Below are positions 17,672 to 25,805 of a stretch of DNA of 48,866 nt, piece after piece. Source of the stretch: Streptomyces griseus. GTDB lineage: Bacteria > Actinomycetota > Actinomycetes > Streptomycetales > Streptomycetaceae. The translations under genes and the position numbers were made by a program. The stretch lies in contig NZ_UAVD01000013.1 of the NCBI RefSeq assembly GCF_900460065.1, positions 1 through 48,866 of the forward strand, in the 5' to 3' direction. The notes under the pieces were generated by a model. The model saw nothing but the letters and a program-made list of their open reading frames with translations, was not told where the DNA came from and searched no databases. The first letter of the stretch is position 1; each line of letters begins with the position of its first letter.

Positions 17672-18277
17672 CTACCGGAAGATCCCCACGAGGCCGTCCC
17701 CACCGTTGGCACACTCGAAGGTGCCCGCGCAGCATGGCTCCCAGCCGTCGGGGGCACCGAGCAGGACCAGTTGTGACCAGCGCTCGCCGGCTGCTGACGG
17801 CGGCCTAAGAAGCCGTAGCCCCAGCGGCTCCACCGTCACATCTGAGGACGACTGTGCGGACGGGCGAGTGGGTGCCGGCAGCACGGATACGACGTCCTGG
17901 GCTGAGTGCCCGAACAGATCGACACCGTCCCACACCACCGGAGTCGTGGACACGCCCCCGGGGCGATGGAGGTCTATGCCGATACGGGCAAGGCGGTCCG
18001 GGCGACCGGGTCCGCCGCCCGCGACGGTCAGCACAAGGTCATCGAAGGTGGCGATGGTGGTCCACACGGGATCAAAAAGCATGCCGGAGAGCCACGCGTC
18101 ATGGGCGTGACGGAGCTCTGTGTAGTCGGCGCGTGTCAGTGACATGCACTGCATTCCCTGGTGGACCCTGGTTGCTGCCGTCAGCAGTACGCGGACCTCA
18201 TCGGGGGCCGCGCCGAACCTGAGCGTCCCGGCCCCGCCCGGGAGGACTACGCCGATCCCCGGTAGATACTCCAGCAT
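17672..18277 (-). CDS. Hypothetical protein
   Basis: 201 aa from the ATG at 18277; a GTG at 18292 directly after GGGAGG is an alternative. It reads as a compact soluble protein: LEYLPGIGVVLPGGAGTLRF, PDEVRVLLTAATRVHQGMQ, an FDDLVLTVAGG strand, then VVWDGVDLFGHSAQDVVSVL and a C-terminal part with two Cys (EPCCAGTFEC). There is no signal peptide or membrane segment. I do not recognise the family. The reading frame is open far upstream through the RacP gene in antisense register, but codon bias and the ribosome sites place the start here. Confidence 0.6.
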   Translation of the reverse strand: MLEYLPGIGVVLPGGAGTLRFGAAPDEVRVLLTAATRVHQGMQCMSLTRADYTELRHAHDAWLSGMLFDPVWTTIATFDDLVLTVAGGGPGRPDRLARIGIDLHRPGGVSTTPVVWDGVDLFGHSAQDVVSVLPAPTRPSAQSSSDVTVEPLGLRLLRPPSAAGERWSQLVLLGAPDGWEPCCAGTFECANGGDGLVGIFR

Positions 18278-18417
18278 GACCCCATTGTTCACCCTCCCTG
18301 CGGCGGGTCGGACCTCACGACTTAGCGGATCGCGTTCACGATCTCCCGTCTCGGGTGTTTCTCCGGACGGCCACCCGACCATGGTGTCGCAGGCCGGGAG
18401 GGGTGACAGCGGTTCGA

Positions 18418-18963
18418 TCAGCGCCCATTCGGTGTCGGTGGTGTCGGTGGGATTGCGGCGCCGGCGCATGACGACAGCAGCCTCCAGACATGAGCGCGGG
18501 GGCCGGACGGCGAAGCCGTCCGGCCCCCGCCGGGTGGGTTGGGTCGGGCTGAGGCGATGAGGTCGAGGGTGGATTCGATGGAGTTGAGCTGGGCGACGAT
18601 GTGCCGGATCCGCTTGTCGTTCGGGTGGGCGGCGGCGTGTGGGGAGACGGTGCCGGTGATGAACCTGCGGAACTGGGTCAGCTTCTCGGACACGACCTGC
18701 CGTGCGTAGGCTTCGAGCGCGGCCGGCTCCGTGCCGAGCTGGTAGCCGTCGGCGCGATTGCAGATCAGCGGCGGCCAGCCCTTGGACGTGGCCTCGTCCT
18801 TCAGCGCGGCCAGCCCGGACCGGACCTGGTGCGGGGACAGTGCGCTGGCGCGGGCCAGCCGGTGGAACTCCAGGCCGGCCGGCGGGGCCTCGAACAGGAC
18901 GAAGCGAACAGTGTCCGCGTGCCGTCGGGCGGCGTTCCCTCTGCGCCGGGAGGCGCGGGGCAC
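18418..18963 (-). CDS. racP: RacP-like protein (winged-HTH-like), probably with an altered C-terminus
   Basis: 181 aa from the GTG at 18963 (GGGGCGG upstream). The body matches Streptomyces proteins annotated as RacP: RRHADTVRFVLFEAPPAGLE, ALSPHQVRSGLAALKDE, PPLICNRADGYQL, LTQFRRFITGTVSPHA, RIRHIVAQLNSIESTLDLIA. An N-terminal winged-helix fold is likely. The last ~40 residues after IASARP are Pro/Ser-rich and encoded across a 16-bp hairpin that looks like the gene's own terminator, so the natural stop was probably lost and the frame now reads through. Function unknown in the family. Confidence 0.65.
   Translation of the reverse strand: MPRASRRRGNAARRHADTVRFVLFEAPPAGLEFHRLARASALSPHQVRSGLAALKDEATSKGWPPLICNRADGYQLGTEPAALEAYARQVVSEKLTQFRRFITGTVSPHAAAHPNDKRIRHIVAQLNSIESTLDLIASARPNPPGGGRTASPSGPRAHVWRLLSSCAGAAIPPTPPTPNGR
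18496..18530. terminator. Perfect 16-bp GC hairpin, terminator of racP
   Basis: Arms at 18496-18511 and 18515-18530 are exact reverse complements with a 3-nt loop. It lies inside the last codons of the present racP frame, which suggests the original stop lay just before it. It could end transcription from either direction. Confidence 0.75.
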
Positions 18964-19153
18964 GACGACCGCCCCGCAGAATCGCCGTGTGCTCGTCGTC
19001 CATGTCGACCTTGCCGGTGTCCACCGTGGTCTCGATCCAGTCCAGCGTCGCTCGGACCTTCGCGATGTTCTGAAGGACGATGATGCCTTCGTCCTCGGAC
19101 AGGGTCGGGTAGCGCAGACTCGGCTCGCCTCGTCGTGTATCAAGGCGAGCCAT
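18926..19153 (-). pseudogene. Short protein upstream of racP, natural stop not visible
   Basis: From the ATG at 19153 the frame reads as real protein for ~60 codons (TLSEDEGIIVLQNIAKVRA, TLDWIETTVDTGKVDMDDEH, then AILRGGRRAPRLPAQ). After that it overlaps the racP start in another frame and continues open with no plausible stop, so the end given is approximate. It is probably a small partner normally coupled to racP whose stop has been lost, or an overlapping gene. No function known. Confidence 0.4.
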
Positions 19154-19167
19154 ACGGTGTGGTCGGA

Positions 19168-20367
19168 TCAGTGCTTGTCTTCCGTGAGGAAGTGGAGCAG
19201 TATCTGGCGGCTGGTCTGCGAGGTGAGGCTGCCGTACGCGTCGTCGAAGGCGTGCTCAGCGAAGGGAAGTTCCTTCACCTCGGTGAGGACACCCTTCTTC
19301 TTGAGCGCGTCGCCGAAGGCGGTCACGGTCTCGGGGCGGGCGCTGCGGTCGCGGTCGCCGACCACGAGCAGGGTGCGGGGCAGGCCGGCGTGGATGTCGG
19401 AGGTCGGGGACACCTCGCGGTAGCGGTCCGGGTACTGCTTCGGTGTGCCGCCGGTGTACATCTCGGCCGCTTCGCGCGTTCCGGCCACGTCGTCCTTCCA
19501 CATCTGCGTGACGTCGGTGCCGGGGTAGAAGCCGATCACGGAGGCCGGGGCCTGGGGGGTGGCGCCGTCGGCGGCCTTGATGGTGCCGTTGTGGAGGCGG
19601 TAGGCGGTGTTCATGGCCAGGGTGCCGCCCGCCGACATGCCGCCGAGCGAGATCCGCGAGCTGTCGATGCCGTACGCGTCGGCGTTCTTCTGCACCCAGC
19701 TCAGCGCGGAGACGAGGTCCTGCGGGGCCTTGTCCCAGGTGGGGCGGTCGGGAGCGGCCAGGCGGTAGTCGACGGCGAAGACCGCGACGCCGTGGTCCGC
19801 GAGCCAGCGGCCGGTGCCGCGCAGGTCGCTCTTGTCGAAGGTGTGGAAGCCTCCGGCGTGGGCGAGAACGACGGCCGGGGCCTTCTGGCCCGGGGTATTC
19901 GCCGGGAGGTACGCGTCCACCTGCAGCGGCTTGCCCTCGGGGCTCGCGTACGTCTTCGTCGCGTCCGGCTTCGCGGCTGGGTAGCCGAGTTCGCTGAACG
20001 CCTCTCCGAAGGAGATGTCCGTTCCGGCGTTCTGCGCGGCCCGGAACTGGATGCCGCCGATGGCCAGCGCTCCCACGGCGCACAGTGTCGTGAGGACGGT
20101 GACTGTGCGGCCCCAGCGCACCAGACCCCCGCGCCAGGCCAGCGCGGCGAGGACAGCTGCCACAAGAGCGATCAGGGCTATGTGGAACGGGTACTGGCCG
20201 CCGAGCACCGGCCCGATCACTCCTGCTTTGGGAATGGCCGGAAAGTACGCGCCCAGGACGATGGCGAGAACCAGGAATGCGAGGAAGGAGGCCAGGACCG
20301 CGGAGATGCCACGGAGGATCCGGGTCGGCCAGCTGGCCGGTCCGGCAGGGTTTCTGGGGGTGGTCAT
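19168..20367 (-). CDS. Membrane-anchored alpha/beta hydrolase (esterase/lipase)
   Basis: 399 aa from the ATG at 20367 (GGAG 7 nt upstream). Three N-terminal hydrophobic segments (AVLASFLAFLVLAIVLG, ALIALVAAVLAALAW, VTVLTTLCAVGALAIGG) precede the catalytic domain. That domain has the oxyanion HAGGFHTF, nucleophile elbow GMSAGG, a D in VVGDRDRS and H in FAEHAFD, completing a Ser-Asp-His triad of the HSL/carboxylesterase type. The hydrolase part probably faces outward. Transcription runs away from the two-component genes, 224 bp upstream on the same strand, so separate promoters are likely. Substrate unknown. Confidence 0.85.
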   Translation of the reverse strand: MTTPRNPAGPASWPTRILRGISAVLASFLAFLVLAIVLGAYFPAIPKAGVIGPVLGGQYPFHIALIALVAAVLAALAWRGGLVRWGRTVTVLTTLCAVGALAIGGIQFRAAQNAGTDISFGEAFSELGYPAAKPDATKTYASPEGKPLQVDAYLPANTPGQKAPAVVLAHAGGFHTFDKSDLRGTGRWLADHGVAVFAVDYRLAAPDRPTWDKAPQDLVSALSWVQKNADAYGIDSSRISLGGMSAGGTLAMNTAYRLHNGTIKAADGATPQAPASVIGFYPGTDVTQMWKDDVAGTREAAEMYTGGTPKQYPDRYREVSPTSDIHAGLPRTLLVVGDRDRSARPETVTAFGDALKKKGVLTEVKELPFAEHAFDDAYGSLTSQTSRQILLHFLTEDKH

Positions 20368-20591
20368 GGCTGTGCTCCTGCGTGGGTGCGCGGGGCGGGC
20401 TCGGCCGCCGACGGAATGTGCCGTGAGCTGCGAAGTCCTCGGGGCCGGGGTGGGGCGGCGAGGACCGGCTCACACAGGAAAGGTTAGGAACGGGGCGTCC
20501 GTGCCAGCATCACGCTGCGGAGCCATTCCTGGACGTGGCTCTCGGGTAGGGGGTCCGCAGGAAGTGCCGTGAGCCGCCGTGTTCTACCGGA

Positions 20592-21266
20592 TCACAGGTT
20601 GGTGCGGCCGGGGGTGACCAGGCCCGTCTCGTAGGCGAAGACGGCCGCTTGCGTACGGTCCCGCAGCTGGAGTTTCTGCAGGATGCGGCCCATGTGGGTC
20701 TTGACCGTCTGCTCGGCGACGACGAGCTCACCGGCGATCTCCGCGTTGGACAGCCCCTGGGCGACGAGCGCCAGCACCTCGGTCTCGCGGTGGGTGAGTT
20801 CATCGATCCGCACCTGGGTGGGACGCTTCGTCGAGGTGCTCAGCCGGGAGAACTCGGCGATGAGCCGCTTGGTGATCTCCGGGGACAGCAGAGCTTCGCC
20901 GGCGGCCACAATGCGTACGGCTTCCGCCAGTTCGACTCCGGAGGCGTTCTTGAGGAGGAAGCCACTGGCACCGGCACGCAGTGCTTCGTAGACGTACTCG
21001 TCGAGGTTGAAGGTGGTCAGGACGAGGATCTTGGTGGGCAGGTCGGTCTGCCGGGTGATTTCGCGGGTGGCGTCGATGCCGTTCAGTCCGGGCATCCGGA
21101 TGTCCATGACGATCACGTCGGGGTGCAGTTCTCTGGCTTTCGCCACAGCTTCCAAGCCGTCCACGGCGGTCGTGATCACTTCGATGCCGGGCTGGGCATT
21201 GAGAAGTACCGAGAAGGCTTCACGGACCATCGCATGGTCATCGGCGATCATCACTCGGATCGTCAT
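20592..21266 (-). CDS. LuxR/NarL-family response regulator
   Basis: 224 aa from the ATG at 21266, which overlaps the kinase stop by 4 bp (ATGA), indicating translational coupling. The receiver domain has DDHAMVREA, the phospho-acceptor Asp in DVIVMDIRMPGLNG, a switch Thr in LVLTTF and Lys in FLLKNAS. The C-terminal LuxR HTH reads LTHRETEVLALVAQGLSNAE, then VKTHMGRILQKLQLRDRTQA. It will bind DNA once phosphorylated by the partner kinase. Target genes are not evident; the hydrolase directly downstream on the same strand is a candidate. Confidence 0.93.
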   Translation of the reverse strand: MTIRVMIADDHAMVREAFSVLLNAQPGIEVITTAVDGLEAVAKARELHPDVIVMDIRMPGLNGIDATREITRQTDLPTKILVLTTFNLDEYVYEALRAGASGFLLKNASGVELAEAVRIVAAGEALLSPEITKRLIAEFSRLSTSTKRPTQVRIDELTHRETEVLALVAQGLSNAEIAGELVVAEQTVKTHMGRILQKLQLRDRTQAAVFAYETGLVTPGRTNL

Positions 21267-22558
21267 GCGGTCTGTTCCTTGTCTGTCCGAGCAGGCGAGA
21301 GGTTCGGAAGGGCCGGTGCGGCGGGCACCGGCAGCAGAGCCGTCACCTCGTACCCGCCGTCGGGCAGGGGTGCTGCCGTGAGCTCGCCGCCGAGCATCGC
21401 GGCACGTTCCCGCATGCCCAGAACGCCGTGTCCGGCTCCTGGTGAGAGCGGGGCGGCGTGTTGTCCGGGGCCGTTGAGGATGCGCAGGTGAAGAGCCGCG
21501 TGACGGTAGGTGAGTTCGACACGGACCGTGGCGCCGGGGGCATGGCGCAGCGTGTTGCTGAGCGCCTCCTGCACGATCCGGTAGGCCGACAGTTCCACGC
21601 CGCCGGGCAGCGGTCGGCGTGTTCCGGAGATTGCCGCTGTCACGTCGAGCCCGGCCTTGCGTACACCGGCGAGTAGGTCGTCGAGCCCTTCCAGGGTGGG
21701 CTGCGGAGCCTGCGGGGTGCTGCCGTCAGGGTGGCCCTCCGAGCGCAGCACCCCCAGGAGACGGCGCAGCTCGTCCAGGCCCTCCAGCGCGCCCGCGCGG
21801 ATGTCGGTCAGCGCCGTGACCATCTCCCTCGGCGGATCCGCGACGCGGTACGGGGCGGCATCGGCCTGAATGGAGATGACGGACATGTGGTGGGCGACCA
21901 CGTCGTGCAGCTCACGTGCGATGCGGGCACGTTCCTCCAGCACGGTGCGGTGCGCCCGCTCCTGGGCGAGGGCCGTTTCCTGCGCCGCGAGCCGGGAGCG
22001 GACCTCTCGCGTCCTGCGCACCCCGAGCGCGGCGCCCGCGACGATCGCGAACTCCGTCAGCGTGATCAAGAGGAAGCGCCAGGGCCACATTCCACCGCCC
22101 GCCAGCTGCAGCCCGAGCAGCGTGGCGGTACTCAGCAGCACGGTCTCGCACATCACTCGCGGCCTGTTGCGGACCGCCACCAGGAACAGCAGCCCGGCGT
22201 GCACGGCCCACGCCCATCCCTCGTACGGACCGAAGGGCGAATGGAACGCGAACACCGGCAGCATCACCAGCGACAGCCACCACGCAGGCACCGGCCACCG
22301 CAGCGCCACCACAAGCAGCCCCGCGTGAACTATCCCGACGGGTCTCACGGAGATGTCCTCCGTACCGGGCCCGGCCGCGAAGGCCGCCAACACGGTGACG
22401 GCGAGGTGCGGCAGCCATCGCAGCGGCCCCGGCCCCGTCATGGGCGGCATCGGCTGCGGGACCAGCGGGACCAGATCCCTACGCACGGCGGTCAGCGCCC
22501 CGCGCACCGACCCTCTGCCAACCTTGTCCATGTGATCAGTATCGTCCAGTCCGGGCAT
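21263..22558 (-). CDS. Sensor histidine kinase, HisKA_3 (NarL-type partner)
   Basis: 431 aa from the ATG at 22558; an ATG at 22531 (MDKVGRG) is an equally good start, and neither has a strong ribosome site. Several membrane segments occupy residues ~50-165 (LAVTVLAAFAAG, LLVVALRWPVPAWWLSLV, LLGLQLAGG and others) with almost no extracytoplasmic loop. The HisKA_3 box is RARIARELHDVVAHHMSVIS, with the phosphorylated His in ELHDVVAHH. The ATPase domain has the N box EALSNTLRHAPG and G box GHGVLGMRERAAML. It probably senses a membrane signal and phosphorylates the coupled LuxR-type regulator. Confidence 0.92.
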   Translation of the reverse strand: MPGLDDTDHMDKVGRGSVRGALTAVRRDLVPLVPQPMPPMTGPGPLRWLPHLAVTVLAAFAAGPGTEDISVRPVGIVHAGLLVVALRWPVPAWWLSLVMLPVFAFHSPFGPYEGWAWAVHAGLLFLVAVRNRPRVMCETVLLSTATLLGLQLAGGGMWPWRFLLITLTEFAIVAGAALGVRRTREVRSRLAAQETALAQERAHRTVLEERARIARELHDVVAHHMSVISIQADAAPYRVADPPREMVTALTDIRAGALEGLDELRRLLGVLRSEGHPDGSTPQAPQPTLEGLDDLLAGVRKAGLDVTAAISGTRRPLPGGVELSAYRIVQEALSNTLRHAPGATVRVELTYRHAALHLRILNGPGQHAAPLSPGAGHGVLGMRERAAMLGGELTAAPLPDGGYEVTALLPVPAAPALPNLSPARTDKEQTA

Positions 22559-22789
22559 GAGCCAGCCGGCCAGGTCAGCGGACGTGCGTCACCGCGGCCT
22601 CCATGGACGGAACGGACCGGCAGGTCACTCAGTCGGTGGCCTCCACGGCAGCCCCGAGGGTGCGCTGCCGCGATACGGGCGAGGACAGGCCGGGGCTGTT
22701 CCTCCTCGTCACCGTCCTCGGGCGCGTCCGGGTCGTGGAGGGGGGCGCAGGCCCTGGCCGGGCCGCTGACGTTGGAAACAGGTAGCGGC

Positions 22790-23027
22790 CCAGGAGTTGA
22801 TCCGCCGGTTCTTGAGCGGGGAGAGGCGGGCGGCGTCCAGATAGCAGGTGTTCCAGAGCACCACCGCGTTGAGGACCTGACCCACCGGCGAGCTGGTCCT
22901 CCTGGCGCTCACGGTACGCCTGGCGGATCTGTCCGCAGCCGCCGTGGCAGATCACGCGGGCGGGCCGGTGGCGGGACTCCTGCACGGTGAGCCGCCGGTT
23001 CATCGGCCGCCGGTAGGTGTCTTTCAT
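22790..23027 (-). mobile_element. Tn3-family transposase C-terminal relic
   Basis: Two minus-strand frames carry the signature of the Tn3 transposase C-terminus: YRRPMNRRLTVQESRH and GGCGQIRQAYRERQEDQL in one, then VLNAVVLWNTCYLDAARL with SPLKNRRIN in another, with a frameshift between. Intact Tn3 transposases approach 1000 aa; only ~80 residues remain, and no 38-bp terminal repeat or resolvase was found. It marks an old Tn3-type insertion between the two-component genes and the Tap-like module. Confidence 0.75.
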
Positions 23028-23263
23028 GCAGGAGGGTGTACCGGACGGGGCGGAGTCGGGCTCCTTACGAACTCGTCAGGCACGTGCTCGAACTCGTGCG
23101 GCGCACACGGTCGTGGTGGGAGAGCTCCCTCGGAAGCGGGCTTACCCGATGCCCTCATGGGCAGGGGCGTCCACCACGAACAGCCCCGGCCAGCTCATGG
23201 CGTCCGTGGCTTTGGCCGTCTTCACGTCCAGGCGCGGCTTCACCGCGCGCGACCGTGCGGGCT

Positions 23264-23440
23264 TAGGCCCTGTCGTCACACTGCCGTCGCCGGCCGGATG
23301 GCGGCCCTGCGGGGTCAGGTGCGTGCTCTCGGTGTGCCGGGTGCGGGTCCTCGTACGGGACGTACTCGGGCCGGTGCCCGGTGCGGCGAGAGCGCGTGCA
23401 CGGCCCCGCGGGGCAGGCGGCAGTTCGACGACAGGGCCTA
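23264..23440. mobile_element. Possible MITE or IS remnant with 14-bp inverted ends
   Basis: TAGGCCCTGTCGTC at 23264-23277 and its exact reverse complement at 23427-23440 bound a 177-bp segment with no gene. The size and inverted ends suit a miniature element or a deleted IS. No clear target duplication longer than 2 bp was seen. Confidence 0.45.
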
Positions 23441-23493
23441 GCATCGGGGACACCTAGCCCCCAGTCCCGGGGCGAGAGTCCGTGGGGCCGGGG

Positions 23494-24069
23494 TCAGGCG
23501 GCCCAGCCGATCGAGGAGACGTAGCTGTAGCCGTCGTAGTCCGAGCCGATCAGGTCCAGGATCTCGTCCCAGACCGCGTCCAGATCGGCCAGGTCGTCGT
23601 TCATCCACGCGTCCACAGCCCGGTCCCACACCCCTCGCACGTTGATACTGCGGGGGGCCAGGTCGCGCTGGTACTTCTGCTCCACGCCGGCCTGGTTGAC
23701 CGGGTTGATCTCCACCCGGGTCCCCCTGCCGTTGTTGTTCAGCCGGTGCTTGAGGTCGGTGGCGACGTTGCGGCGGCGCAGGTCCCAGTACGCCGCGTCC
23801 AGGCGGGTCAGGTTGGCCTTGTTCGGGCTGCGCTCCTCGGCGAGCCAGGCCATCAGAGTGCGGGGGGAGACGTGGATACCGGCCCGGTCCATCGCCTCAT
23901 AGCCCGCGTCCGACTTGGTGAGGTAGTTCAGGCGGGCGGAGAGACCGCGCTCGCTGTCGACCGGTGAGCTGATGCCGTGGACCATGCCCTCGATGGCGAT
24001 GCCGAGGGCTTCGGCACCTGGTGCGCCGTTCGCGCCGTAGCGGCCGAAGTCCTTCCAGCGTCCGGCCAT
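23494..24069 (-). CDS. Terminal-protein-sized partner of the Tap-like protein (Tpg/Tpc-like candidate)
   Basis: 191 aa; its ATG shares one base with the stop of the upstream gene (TGATG), so the two are translationally coupled. Size (Tpg is ~184 aa) and position just after a tap-like gene match the tap-tpg operon of Streptomyces linear replicons. Residues ~50-105 (AGIHVSPRTLMAWLAEERSP then LTRLDAAYWDLRRRNVATDL) have an HTH followed by a basic helix, the layout of Tpg. The C-terminus is acidic (MNDDLADLDAVWDEILDLIG) and unlike standard Tpg. If homologous it would be a protein bound covalently to telomere 5' ends; this is inferred from context more than sequence. Confidence 0.55.
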   Translation of the reverse strand: MAGRWKDFGRYGANGAPGAEALGIAIEGMVHGISSPVDSERGLSARLNYLTKSDAGYEAMDRAGIHVSPRTLMAWLAEERSPNKANLTRLDAAYWDLRRRNVATDLKHRLNNNGRGTRVEINPVNQAGVEQKYQRDLAPRSINVRGVWDRAVDAWMNDDLADLDAVWDEILDLIGSDYDGYSYVSSIGWAA

Positions 24070-25715
24070 CAGCCGCCCACCTTGCCCACGAGGTACTCAC
24101 CGGCGGTCTTGCCGTCGCCCTGCTTGACCTTCAGTTCGGAGACGCCACGGCCCTCGGTGAACACCTGCCGCCAGTCCCCGGTGACGTGGAGTTCGTCGGT
24201 GTGCTTGAGCGCGACGATGTCCAGTCCGGCCTGGTGGGCCTTGTAGGCACGGCCGCAGTGCAGTGCGTAGGCCTGGGAGTGGATCAGGTGCATCCAGTCG
24301 GGGCGGACCATCTCCCGGTTGTGGACCGACTCCCCCATCGTGCTCACGAACTTGCTGTACATCGCCTTGACGTACTCCAGCGTCAGCCGGTCCCCGGCCG
24401 CGATCGCCTCCGACCGGGCGGCCACCAGGAGCTTGCGCAGGGCGTCCAGGAAGTTCTCGGTCGCCCCGGACGTCCAGGACTCATGCACGGTCGGTGCCTC
24501 GGTCAGGGCCCACTTCGGGCCGGACAGGCGCAGCAGGAGGCGGAGGGTGGCGTCGGTGATCCAGAGGGCGCCGGGGGTGTCGCGGTCCCCGAGCGGGTCG
24601 GGCAGGTGGGGGTGGGCCCACTCGGCGGGGGTGATCAGGTGGACCCCGGACCGCTTGGGGCCGACGCCGTCCATGCCGGTGGAGTGCTCCAGCTTCCCGA
24701 TCGGCAGCCACACCTTCAACGCGCTCAGGTAGGCGGCGTTGACGTCGAGAGCGGTGACCTTGATGTCCCGCTCGGGGGCGCGCATCGAGTAGGCGGGGTT
24801 GTTGTAGGCGGGGCGGGCCTCCCAGATCTGGTCCGGGTCTTTCTTCGACGGCTTGTGCAGAATGTCCGGCAACGCCGGATAGGCGGTGTACTCGTAGCGG
24901 GCGGTGGCCCTGGTTTCGTTGAAGAGGTGCATGACGTCGGGGATCGCCCGGCCGATCAGCGCTTTGAGCGTGGCGTCCTCGTCCCCGCCGGCACGCTCCG
25001 CCTCGTGCTCGACCGCCCCCCGGATCAGGCCCATGAGGTCGGCCTCGGCACGCTCGGCGCTCTTGGAGCGGCGCTGCGGGCGGGTCGGCACCCGGGCCGC
25101 CACCGGCGACACCACAGCCGGGGCAGGCGTGGTGGCGGGCGCGGGCACGGCCTGCGCGGGCGCGGCCGGGGCGGGGGCGGGGGCGGTGGCTTCGGGGCCC
25201 CGGGTGGGCGGTGCGGGGGTGATGGGCTGGCACAGGGCCCCGGAATGGAGCGGGCGGCCGTCAGTGGACTGGTAGGTCGTCTCGACCCCGCACCGGACGC
25301 ACGGGCCCGGGTCGCCCTCGATCGCGCGGCCGTCTGGACCCCGCAGCGTCTCCAGACCGGCGAGCGCCGCAGGCACCGGGCCGGGTAGCTGCGGAGGCAT
25401 CGTGGGCGTGCCGGTGTAGAGGGCTGCGATCTCCTCCGAGTTGGCGGGGGGAGCATGCGGAGCGGGGGGTGCGGGGTAGATCTCCGCGAGTCCCTTCAGG
25501 ATCCGCAGGTACGGGTAGCGGGCCGGCGGGGTGGGGTCGGAGACGCCGGTCTCCCAGTTCGCGATCGTCTGCCTGCCCACGCCGACCGTGGCCGCGAAGT
25601 GCGCGCGGGAGAACCCGGCCGCCTCCCGCAGCCGCAACCGTTCCTCCGGCGGCGGCATCGCCGCGACGAGACGAGCCTCTTCCAACAGTGCTTCCACGCT
25701 GTTCGCTTCACTCAT
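24069..25715 (-). CDS. Tap-like telomere-associated protein: XRE HTH plus polymerase-like motifs
   Basis: 548 aa from the ATG at 25715; 16 extra residues from 25763 would overlap the promoter repeats. No ribosome site is obvious. Residues ~30-60 form an XRE HTH (FSRAHFAATVGVGRQTIANW). A CxxC pair follows (PCVRCGVETTYQ), then a Pro/Ala linker (~165-215). The C-terminal half has ALDVNAAYLSAL (~322), YVKAMYSKF (~448) and ALKHTDELHV (~502), recalling motifs A, B and C of family-B DNA polymerases in order and spacing, though motif C lacks the full DTD. Tap of Streptomyces binds telomere overhangs and recruits the terminal protein; the coupled downstream gene fits that role. Confidence 0.65.
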   Translation of the reverse strand: MSEANSVEALLEEARLVAAMPPPEERLRLREAAGFSRAHFAATVGVGRQTIANWETGVSDPTPPARYPYLRILKGLAEIYPAPPAPHAPPANSEEIAALYTGTPTMPPQLPGPVPAALAGLETLRGPDGRAIEGDPGPCVRCGVETTYQSTDGRPLHSGALCQPITPAPPTRGPEATAPAPAPAAPAQAVPAPATTPAPAVVSPVAARVPTRPQRRSKSAERAEADLMGLIRGAVEHEAERAGGDEDATLKALIGRAIPDVMHLFNETRATARYEYTAYPALPDILHKPSKKDPDQIWEARPAYNNPAYSMRAPERDIKVTALDVNAAYLSALKVWLPIGKLEHSTGMDGVGPKRSGVHLITPAEWAHPHLPDPLGDRDTPGALWITDATLRLLLRLSGPKWALTEAPTVHESWTSGATENFLDALRKLLVAARSEAIAAGDRLTLEYVKAMYSKFVSTMGESVHNREMVRPDWMHLIHSQAYALHCGRAYKAHQAGLDIVALKHTDELHVTGDWRQVFTEGRGVSELKVKQGDGKTAGEYLVGKVGG

Positions 25716-25732
25716 ACAGCAACCGTACAGTA

Positions 25733-25774
25733 ATTGGGCATTAAAGAGTGTTACATTGGGCATCTATTTGGCAT
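25733..25774. promoter_or_regulatory. Direct repeats in the divergent promoter of the Tap-like gene
   Basis: ATTGGGCAT occurs exactly at 25733-25741 and 25755-25763 (22 bp apart, two helical turns), followed by the partial copy TTTGGCAT at 25767-25774. The region lies between the start of the Tap-like gene and the opposite operon at 25806. The repeats are likely binding sites, most simply for the Tap-like protein's own HTH. Confidence 0.6.
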
Positions 25775-25805
25775 TTCGTGACAGACTCAGACTGGAGCCG
25801 CTGCG

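Noticed and set aside
24021..25388. A long plus-strand frame opposite the Tap-like gene
   Set aside because: Val/Gly-rich shadow with no domain; the minus strand has a coherent HTH protein.
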